Notes under the pieces: generated by a model
Seen by the model: only the letters and a program-made list of their open reading frames with translations
What the model was told of the DNA's origin: nothing
Database searches by the model: none
Translations under genes and position numbers: made by a program
In this document: piece after piece, positions 1-5,466 of the stretch
How the letters are laid out: every line of letters starts with the position of its first letter
Position numbering within the stretch: the first letter of the stretch is position 1
NCBI GenBank assembly: GCA_022561255.1
Contig: JADFRO010000079.1
Span: forward strand, 1-6,537
DNA length: 6,537 nt
DNA from: Planctomycetota bacterium
GTDB lineage: Bacteria > Planctomycetota > Phycisphaerae > UBA1845
Direction of reading: 5' to 3'

Positions 1-52
1 GGCCGGCGGGGCGGTTGCAGCCGCCGTGGGAGCCGGTGGATTCGGCCGGTGA
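1..52 (+). CDS. Possible 3' end of upstream gene (nuoL by context)
   Basis: The frame starting at base 2 reads an Ala/Gly-rich stretch of 16 residues (AGGAVAAAVGAGGFGR) and stops at TGA 50-52. In most bacterial Complex I operons nuoL lies directly before nuoM, so this could be the tail of NuoL, but the fragment is too short and too low in complexity to recognise. A competing frame starting at base 3 stays open to TAG 102-104, and a third closes at 64-66. Which of these is the real end of the upstream gene cannot be settled from the window. The identification is inference from gene order. Confidence 0.3.
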   Translation, partial: AGGAVAAAVGAGGFGR

Positions 53-165
53 CGGATCGTGTTTGATGGGAATGTCAGTTCAGCGCGGGGATCACTCCGC
101 GTAGCATCGGAACCACGTCGGTCCGGTGTGCTGATCGGATGCCTTGGGTAGAAGACGGTACTGCG

Positions 166-1836
166 ATGAACATCTTGAGTTTGATCGTGTTCCTTCCGGT
201 GATGGGCGGGATAGCGTGTTTGGTTGTCCCCAAGCGGCACGTGAGGATCGTGGCTGTATTCACGTCGCTGGCAACATTCGTGCTGTCGCTCTCCCTGTTC
301 GGTACGTTCTTTGGCGGCGCAGAGGATAGTGCGGCCATCTTTGGAAATCACTACGGCAAGTTGCAGCACGTCGAGCGTGCGACCTGGATATCGCTGCCGG
401 GGAAACTGCACATCGAGTACTTTTTGGGGATCGACGGTCTTGGGTTTCCGCTCCTCGTCTTGACGACGTTTGTGGCCTTTTTGGCCTGTGTGGCCAGTTG
501 GAACTTCGATACTTGGAAGAACAACAAGAACATCCGAGCCTACTTCATGCTGTTTCTGCTGTTGGAAACGGGGATGCTGGGCGTCTTCGTTTCGTTGGAC
601 TTCTTTCTGTTCTACGTTTTCTGGGAAGTGATGTTGCTTCCGATGTACTTCCTGATCGCCGTATGGGGCGGAACGCGCAAGGAGTACGCAGCCATCAAGT
701 TCTTCCTGTTTACGCTTGCAGGCTCCGTATTGATGCTCATTGCCATGGTGGCGATGTACTTCTATAGCGACGCAGCCGTCGCCGCTGCGGGCGGGGCGAT
801 CGACAGTGGCTATCGGATGATCGTGGAGGGCGGTGTCGAAGTACCTGTTGCGATTACACACGGTACGTTCGATCTGATTGAGCTTGCAACGAACCCGGTG
901 ATTCAGGCCCATTTCGGCGCCAAGGCGACGACCTTTCTGGGGTTGCAGTTCGCCCCGGTGATGTTCATGTTGTTGTTCATCGGGTTTGCGATCAAGCTTC
1001 CGTGCGTTCCCTTCCACACGTGGCTTCCCGATGCCCACGTGGAAGCTCCGACGCCCGTGAGCATGATCCTTGCCGGTGTTCTGCTGAAGATGGGTGGGTA
1101 CGGGTTCCTCCGGTTTTGCTACCCGATTTTTCCCGTCGGAGGGGAACATTGGGCCTTCCTCCTGGCGTTGGTAGGCCTTGTCAGCATTATCTACGGCGCA
1201 CTCTGCGCGATGGCTCAGACGGACTTCAAGAGACTCGTAGCGTACAGCTCGGTGTCGCACATGGGATACGTACTGCTGGGTATCGCCGTGATGACGCCGG
1301 CCGGTTTTCAGGGCGCGATGTTTCAGATGATTGCTCACGGGATCAGCTCGCCGATGTGTTTTTTCTTGGTTGGTGTGATCTACGACCGGGCCCATCATCG
1401 AGAGATCAACCGTTTCGGCGGACTGTGGTTGACCATGCCCAAGTATGGCACGATGGCAACGATCGGATTTTTTGCATCGCTCGGATTGCCGGGCCTGTGC
1501 GGGTTTATCGGTGAGGTATGGGTACTCCTGGGCGTTTTCGACGCCGGCTCCAAGTTCACCTGGGCCTATCCGATGGCTGTGATCGCCGCGGCGGGCGTCA
1601 TTTTGACTGCCGGCTACATTCTGTGGCTTATCCGCCGGGTCTACCTCGGCAAAGAGCGCGACGAATATTTGGGCTATCCGGACACCAGTCGGCGAGAGAT
1701 GTTCATCCTCGTACCGATGGCTGTGTTGTGCATCGCGTTGGGTGTGTTTCCCATGCAGACGGTGTTTAACTTTACAAACGGTACACTGGATCTGATGCTC
1801 GCGCTCGTGACGAGTGGGGCGGCTGTGCTTCCGTAG
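166..1836 (+). CDS. nuoM: NADH-quinone oxidoreductase subunit M (Complex I, antiporter-like)
   Basis: This is an inner-membrane subunit of respiratory Complex I and one of three Mrp-antiporter-like proton-pumping subunits. The product is 556 residues from ATG 166 and is polytopic throughout. Family signatures are visible: FYVFWEVMLLPMY with the channel glutamate at about E154, FAIKLPCVPFHTWLPDAH with K277, AGVLLKMGGYG with K308, TDFKRLVAYSSVSHMGY with H365, and CGFIGEVWVL with the terminal-channel E450. All positions known to matter in E. coli NuoM appear conserved. I prefer ATG 166 because MNILSLIVFLPVMGG is the usual NuoM beginning and an AGAAGA lies about 10 bases upstream. An in-frame ATG at 139 would add nine polar residues with no clear ribosome site. 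The protein is longer than E. coli NuoM (about 509), largely through a long loop at about residues 200-258. nuoN follows after 72 bases. Confidence 0.96.
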   Translation: MNILSLIVFLPVMGGIACLVVPKRHVRIVAVFTSLATFVLSLSLFGTFFGGAEDSAAIFGNHYGKLQHVERATWISLPGKLHIEYFLGIDGLGFPLLVLTTFVAFLACVASWNFDTWKNNKNIRAYFMLFLLLETGMLGVFVSLDFFLFYVFWEVMLLPMYFLIAVWGGTRKEYAAIKFFLFTLAGSVLMLIAMVAMYFYSDAAVAAAGGAIDSGYRMIVEGGVEVPVAITHGTFDLIELATNPVIQAHFGAKATTFLGLQFAPVMFMLLFIGFAIKLPCVPFHTWLPDAHVEAPTPVSMILAGVLLKMGGYGFLRFCYPIFPVGGEHWAFLLALVGLVSIIYGALCAMAQTDFKRLVAYSSVSHMGYVLLGIAVMTPAGFQGAMFQMIAHGISSPMCFFLVGVIYDRAHHREINRFGGLWLTMPKYGTMATIGFFASLGLPGLCGFIGEVWVLLGVFDAGSKFTWAYPMAVIAAAGVILTAGYILWLIRRVYLGKERDEYLGYPDTSRREMFILVPMAVLCIALGVFPMQTVFNFTNGTLDLMLALVTSGAAVLP

Positions 1837-1844
1837 TACGGCCA

Positions 1845-1881
1845 TTCCGGACGCCGCACCGGAAGTGCGGGCTTGTTCCGG
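1845..1881 (+). other. Alternative stem-loops in the nuoM-nuoN gap
   Basis: The nuoM-nuoN spacer contains TTCCGG at 1845-1850, its complement CCGGAA at 1859-1864, and TTCCGG again at 1876-1881, so the middle copy can pair with either flank. A third, competing hairpin pairs CCGCAC (1854-1859) with GTGCGG (1865-1870) around a 5-base loop, and CCGGA/TCCGG (1847-1851 with 1877-1881) could close it. There is no T-run, so a terminator is unlikely. A role in mRNA processing or in setting nuoN translation is only inference. Confidence 0.35.
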
Positions 1882-1891
1882 GTTTGTGAAC

Positions 1892-1897
1892 GAAAGG
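1892..1897 (+). promoter_or_regulatory. Ribosome binding site deciding the nuoN start
   Basis: GAAAGG lies 11 bases before GTG 1909. It supports GTG 1909 over the upstream in-frame TTG at 1873, which sits inside the predicted stem-loop region and has no such purine-rich site at a usable distance. Confidence 0.5.
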
Positions 1898-1908
1898 TTC
1901 AAGACTTC

Positions 1909-3534
1909 GTGGATATTCTGGCAGAATCGAACTTCTGGGCGAACGTTGACGTCACGAAGCATCTGTTCGTGTTCTCGCCGATGATTGCGTTGACGGTGAC
2001 GATGCTGGCGATCGTCGCGTGTCCGCTTGTAGTGGGTCGCAGTGCGCGCACGATCGGGACGGTCGCGATGTTCGGTGTCTTGGTCGCGTTGATTCTTGCG
2101 ATTCGCGTGGCCTCGTCGGTCAGCGGCGGCGGTTTGAGCGGCCTGTCGACTCAGCCCGCGGCAGCCTTGTTGTTGGTGGACAATTTATCCGTCTACTTCC
2201 AGATCGTGCTTCTGTTCTTTTTGGTGGGCGTCATGTTCCTTTGGTGGATCGGAGTATCTTCCAAGGAGCAGAACGCGCCCGAGTTTTTCATTTTGTTGCT
2301 CGGCAGCGCGCTGGGCATGGCTCTGATGGTGAGCACGGCGAACCTTCTGATGATCGCTATTGCGATTGAGGTGGCGTCGCTGCCCAGCTATGCGATGGTC
2401 GGCTTCGACAAGAGTGACCGTCTGGGCGCCGAAGCGTCGTTAAAGTACATGATCTTCGGGGGCGTGTGTGCGGCGATTATGCTGTATGGCATCAGTTTGT
2501 TGTACGGGTTGGTCGGTAGTCTCGCCGTCGCCGATGTTGCCGCGTACACCGTCTCACAGTTCATTGGCGGTGAGAACGTTTTGCTGCTGGTCGTAGCGCT
2601 TCTTTGCTTCTTCGTGGGGATCGCGTTCAAGATTTCGGCTGTGCCGTTGCACTTCTGGTGCCCGGATGCGTTTCAAGGCGCTCGTATTGAGGTGACCACT
2701 TGGCTTAGCGTCGCGAGCAAGGCCGCCGGACTCGTGCTCCTCGTGCGCCTGGTCATAATCTTCAGCGCATCGGTCACGAGCCCGTTTGCGATTTCCGTGG
2801 TGGAGCCCCTTGCATGGGCACTGGGAATCGTGGCGGCTTTGACATGTACCTTTGGCAACTTCGCGGCGTATGGGCAACAGAGCGTCAAGCGACTGTTGGC
2901 CTATTCTTCGATCGCTCACGCCGGTTACATGATGATGGCGGCGGCGGTTTTCATTCATCCGTCGGTCAACGGCAGCGAAGCGGGCTTGTCCGCCTTGCTG
3001 GCGTACATCGTGATTTACGTATTCATGAATCTCGGCGCTTTCGGCGTTACGGCGCTCGTCGTTTGGGATACGGGAAGCGACGATATTTCAGCCTTCTCCG
3101 GCCTTGGACGTCGCGCTCCCTGGCTTGCGGTTCCGATGGTCATTTGTTTGATGTCGCTCGTGGGTCTGCCGCCGTTCGCGGGGTTCATCGGAAAGTGGTG
3201 GATTCTTTTGGCGCTGGGCAGCCTGAATTCGACGCTCGGTTGGTTTCTCGTGATCGTCGCCGGTGTGAACACGCTCATCAGTCTTTATTACTACCTGCGC
3301 CTGGTCGTTCAGATGATGCTTCGCGACGATGGGAAGCCCGTCGTGCGCAGCTCGATGGGCGGCCTCGCTTTGGTGAACGGGTGCGCACTCATGTTGATTC
3401 TTCTGTTCGGTCTGGCCCATCCGCTCAAGACCACGACGGATCGATTCTCGAGGGAGGTCTTTCAACCGGAGACAACGATTTCCCTGGACGACTCTTCCCT
3501 CGCCTCCGCTCGCAGTGATTCGGTCGACCGATGA
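1909..3534 (+). CDS. nuoN: NADH-quinone oxidoreductase subunit N (Complex I, antiporter-like)
   Basis: This is the membrane subunit of Complex I closest in type to NuoL/M, with about 14 transmembrane helices forming a proton channel. From GTG 1909 it is 541 residues. Visible landmarks are AIEVASLPSYAMVGF with E154, AEASLKYMIFGG with K179, FKISAVPLHFWCPDAFQGA with K241, SVASKAAGL with K271, SVKRLLAYSSIAHAGYMMMA, and FAGFIGKWWILL with K429. These match the key Glu/Lys positions of the family. An earlier TTG at 1873 would add 12 polar residues (MFRVCERKVQDF) and is less likely. In the conserved segment after the PD motif this protein reads QGARIEV where QGAPTPV-like wording is usual. The C-terminus carries a hydrophilic tail of about 35 residues after the last helix. 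Its stop overlaps the ATG of the next gene by 4 bases (ATGA), suggesting translational coupling. Confidence 0.96.
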   Translation: MDILAESNFWANVDVTKHLFVFSPMIALTVTMLAIVACPLVVGRSARTIGTVAMFGVLVALILAIRVASSVSGGGLSGLSTQPAAALLLVDNLSVYFQIVLLFFLVGVMFLWWIGVSSKEQNAPEFFILLLGSALGMALMVSTANLLMIAIAIEVASLPSYAMVGFDKSDRLGAEASLKYMIFGGVCAAIMLYGISLLYGLVGSLAVADVAAYTVSQFIGGENVLLLVVALLCFFVGIAFKISAVPLHFWCPDAFQGARIEVTTWLSVASKAAGLVLLVRLVIIFSASVTSPFAISVVEPLAWALGIVAALTCTFGNFAAYGQQSVKRLLAYSSIAHAGYMMMAAAVFIHPSVNGSEAGLSALLAYIVIYVFMNLGAFGVTALVVWDTGSDDISAFSGLGRRAPWLAVPMVICLMSLVGLPPFAGFIGKWWILLALGSLNSTLGWFLVIVAGVNTLISLYYYLRLVVQMMLRDDGKPVVRSSMGGLALVNGCALMLILLFGLAHPLKTTTDRFSREVFQPETTISLDDSSLASARSDSVDR

Positions 3535-3974
3535 CGGCTTCAACGATGACCCTTGCGGTGTTGAACGAGTTACTCGTTGCCGAGCAGTGCAACCCGGCTG
3601 GGCGTCTTTGGGAGTCCAGCGTTTTCGTCTCCGACGTGAACAGCGAAGCCGAGGGCGTCGTTCGCGCGATGGTTGAGGCGACCGTGGAGCATCGAAGATC
3701 ACTTACGGCGCTGATTCGTCGCCTCGGCGGGGAGCCCGGTCCTCGCGGGATCGACGTGATGAGCGGCGACCTTCATTTTCAGGAGCTGGGCGAGGCCGTG
3801 CCGCGCGTTATTTCCGAGCAGCGCCGCTTGATCGCTTTGTATCAGCGAGCGTTGGAACGACTTGGCGACGAAGCCGAGGCGGTCGCCGTTGTCCGTCAGA
3901 TTGTCGAGCAACATCGGGCGGATCTAGCGGCGCTTGAGCGCGCTGCCTGCGACGCTTCCACGTCGACAGAGTGA
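3531..3974 (+). CDS. Hypothetical four-helix, ferritin-like protein coupled to nuoN
   Basis: The product is 147 residues, soluble, with no signal peptide or membrane segment, and I cannot name its family. It appears almost entirely helical: helix A at about 6-30, helix B at 38-66, helix C at 83-111 and helix D at 113-139. That layout, and the stretch VEHRRSLTALIRRLGGEP (52-69) ending helix B, resemble ferritin-like or DUF892/Dps-like bundles. Candidate metal ligands are E18, E49, E53/H54, E96 and E126/H128. The canonical ExxH spacing is absent in both helix B and helix D (EH and ExH instead), so metal binding is doubtful. The start is well placed: ATG overlaps the nuoN TGA by 4 bases and no Shine-Dalgarno site is visible, so expression probably depends on translation of nuoN. 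Its place as last gene of the block suggests, but does not show, a link to Complex I or to iron or redox handling. Confidence 0.82.
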   Translation: MTASTMTLAVLNELLVAEQCNPAGRLWESSVFVSDVNSEAEGVVRAMVEATVEHRRSLTALIRRLGGEPGPRGIDVMSGDLHFQELGEAVPRVISEQRRLIALYQRALERLGDEAEAVAVVRQIVEQHRADLAALERAACDASTSTE

Positions 3975-4015
3975 GGCCGTCCGTTCCGCAGGGTCGTTGA
4001 ACGTTTCAGCCCACG
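3975..4015. other. Convergent intergenic gap, no clear terminator
   Basis: These 41 bases separate the stop of the nuo block from the stop of uppP on the other strand. The only structure seen is a small, weak hairpin (TGAA-CGT-TTCA core, 3996-4010 with one G-T pair) lacking a T-run on either strand. Termination is therefore not explained by a visible intrinsic signal and may be Rho-dependent or read through. Confidence 0.5.
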
Positions 4016-4849
4016 TCAGAGCACGCCGCTTATCGTCAGACTGCCGACGACCCAGCAGTAGAGGGCGAAGTAGTGGAGCCGGCCGCGCTGCACCGTGGTC
4101 AGCAGGATCCGTAACGCGACAAGACCGGCGACGAAGGCAACGCCACTTCCCACCAACGTCGGACCCCAAGCCGTCACAGGAGCGCCTTCGTTCGACCGGG
4201 AGAGGGTTTCGCCGAGTTCCAGCACGGCTGCGCCGAGGATCGCCGGAACAGCGATGAAGAAGCTGAATTCGGCCGCCCACCGGCGTCTAAGACCGCAAAA
4301 CGAGGCCACGCAGATCGTCGCCCCACTACGCGAGATCCCGGGAAGAATTGCCAGTCCCTGCATAAGCCCGATGAGGGCGGCGTGCCACCAGGTGAACCGT
4401 CCCCAGCCGCGTCGTCCACGTTTTACGAACTTCGTGCCGGCCAGAAGCACACCGGTTGCGATGAGCCCCCAGCCGATCCAGGTGGGTTTTCCAAAGGCAG
4501 CCAGCAAGGGTTCTTTGAAACCCAGGCCGATCGTAGCCGTGACCGCCGTCGCCACGAATCCCAGACACGCGATCCGCAATGCGTAACGAGGTCGCGGGCC
4601 GTTCCGTTCCAGCTCGCGCAGGAGGCGCCGCGTATAGCGTCGAAAAGTTGGGAAAAAGATAACGACGACGGCTGCAACCGTCCCAACGTGCGTCATGACG
4701 TCAAGCCGCAGCATGGTCGGATCATCGGGGGCAAGACCGAGGTGACGCTGAGCGATGGCGAGGTGTCCGCTGCTGCTGACGGGTAGGAACTCGGTAAGTC
4801 CCTGCAGTACGCCGAGGATGATCGCCTTGGCGTACGTCAAATCACTCAC
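4016..4849 (-). CDS. uppP: Undecaprenyl-diphosphatase (UppP/BacA family)
   Basis: This integral membrane enzyme dephosphorylates undecaprenyl pyrophosphate to undecaprenyl phosphate, recycling the lipid carrier for peptidoglycan and other envelope polymers. Overproduction in other bacteria gives bacitracin resistance. The product is 277 residues, close to the roughly 273 of E. coli UppP. Both family motifs are intact: the (E/Q)xxxE box as QGLTEFLPVSSSGHL with Q16, E20 and H29, and PGISRSGAT with R174 (positions 170-178), followed by AAEFSFFIAVPAILG. The first acidic position is Gln, an accepted variant. The frame stays open far upstream, but those residues are charged, overlap pgsA and do not resemble the family. 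GTG 4849 overlaps the pgsA stop (GTGA), has a good ribosome site, and places the first helix (LTYAKAIILGVLQG) at the N-terminus as expected. It is the last gene of the minus-strand operon. Confidence 0.95.
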   Translation of the reverse strand: MSDLTYAKAIILGVLQGLTEFLPVSSSGHLAIAQRHLGLAPDDPTMLRLDVMTHVGTVAAVVVIFFPTFRRYTRRLLRELERNGPRPRYALRIACLGFVATAVTATIGLGFKEPLLAAFGKPTWIGWGLIATGVLLAGTKFVKRGRRGWGRFTWWHAALIGLMQGLAILPGISRSGATICVASFCGLRRRWAAEFSFFIAVPAILGAAVLELGETLSRSNEGAPVTAWGPTLVGSGVAFVAGLVALRILLTTVQRGRLHYFALYCWVVGSLTISGVL

Positions 4850-5466
4850 GAAAGTGTGCCCTCTTCCAGAATGTATCGCGAGCGCATCAGGTATTGTCCC
4901 ATGGAAACAGCCGTGACGACGACGGTGAGCCAGGCGAGCGTGATTTTCATCGTCTGCGCCTTGTCGACGGAGAACCAAGTTCCCTCGTGGGCGACGATCA
5001 GAAGAATCGCCGGGGCGGCGACGCTCTGCATCCACATCTTGATCTTCCCGTGCAACGACGCTCCGAACGCTTTGCCCATTGACTCGTTGAATCCCCGAAG
5101 CCCGGTGACCAACAACTCGCGCCCGACGATGACCACGACCATCCACGTCCGAACCTCCGTGACGTTATGGCCATCCGCGTCGACAAAGCCGGTCCCGACG
5201 AACAGAATAAACGCTCCGCAGACCAGGATCTTGTCCACGAGTGGATCCAAGATGCGTCCGAACGGTGTTACCAGACCGCGTTTGCGCGCGATGTAGCCGT
5301 CCAGGATGTCACTGATGGCCGCGATGACGAACGTCGCCGCTGCGAGGTCGAGCAACCAGGGACGCGGCGCGCGGTGTGAATACTGTCCCACGAGAACAAA
5401 AAACACGATCGCAAGCCCGAGCCGAGCGACGGTGATACGATTGGGTAGGTTCAACGAATGTTTCAT
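4846..5466 (-). CDS. pgsA: CDP-diacylglycerol--glycerol-3-phosphate 3-phosphatidyltransferase
   Basis: This inner-membrane enzyme joins CDP-diacylglycerol and sn-glycerol-3-phosphate to give phosphatidylglycerophosphate and CMP, the committed step to phosphatidylglycerol and cardiolipin. The product is 206 residues. The CDP-alcohol phosphatidyltransferase signature D-x2-DG-x2-AR-x8-G-x3-D-x3-D is perfect: D53, D56, G57, A60, R61, G70, D74, D78. NLPNRITVARL at the N-terminus, GRELLVTGLR at 115-124 and GKIKMWMQ at 140-147 fit PgsA rather than phosphatidylserine or cardiolipin synthases of the same superfamily. A run of hydrophobic helices follows the family pattern. The start ATG overlaps the rimO stop by 4 bases (ATGA) with no clear Shine-Dalgarno site, so translation is probably coupled to rimO. 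The stop overlaps the uppP GTG. Specificity for glycerol-3-phosphate is inferred from similarity. Confidence 0.93.
   Translation of the reverse strand: MKHSLNLPNRITVARLGLAIVFFVLVGQYSHRAPRPWLLDLAAATFVIAAISDILDGYIARKRGLVTPFGRILDPLVDKILVCGAFILFVGTGFVDADGHNVTEVRTWMVVVIVGRELLVTGLRGFNESMGKAFGASLHGKIKMWMQSVAAPAILLIVAHEGTWFSVDKAQTMKITLAWLTVVVTAVSMGQYLMRSRYILEEGTLS
4859..4867 (-). promoter_or_regulatory. Ribosome binding site for uppP inside the pgsA end
   Basis: On the minus strand GGAAGAGGG lies within the last codons of pgsA, with 9 bases between it and GTG 4849. It supports the GTG start of uppP and would allow re-initiation right after the pgsA stop. Confidence 0.6.

Noticed and set aside
1002..1514. 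Open frame of 170 codons on the plus strand inside nuoM
   Set aside because: It is an out-of-frame reading of nuoM, Arg-rich and without motifs, while the nuoM frame carries conserved channel residues across the same bases.
1873..1908. TTG at 1873 as the nuoN start
   Set aside because: It adds 12 polar residues not expected in the family, has no ribosome site at a usable distance and falls within the hairpin region; GTG 1909 has GAAAGG upstream.
3088..3702. Open frame of 204 codons on the minus strand across the nuoN end and the ferritin-like gene
   Set aside because: It is antisense to two well-supported genes, its product is a highly charged Arg/Gln/His-rich composition typical of reverse frames in GC-rich DNA, and no family motif is visible.
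3996..4010. Hairpin between the convergent operons as an intrinsic bidirectional terminator
   Set aside because: The stem is short, AT-containing with a G-T pair and a 3-base loop, and neither strand has a following T-run.
4095..4586. Open frame of 163 codons on the plus strand opposite uppP
   Set aside because: It lies wholly inside uppP on the other strand and is a Pro/Arg/Thr-rich product without recognisable motifs; uppP has full family motifs.
4850..5146. N-terminal extension of UppP up to position 5146
   Set aside because: The extra 99 residues are Arg/Asp-rich, unlike any UppP, and read out of frame through pgsA; GTG 4849 with its ribosome site and GTGA overlap explains the start better.
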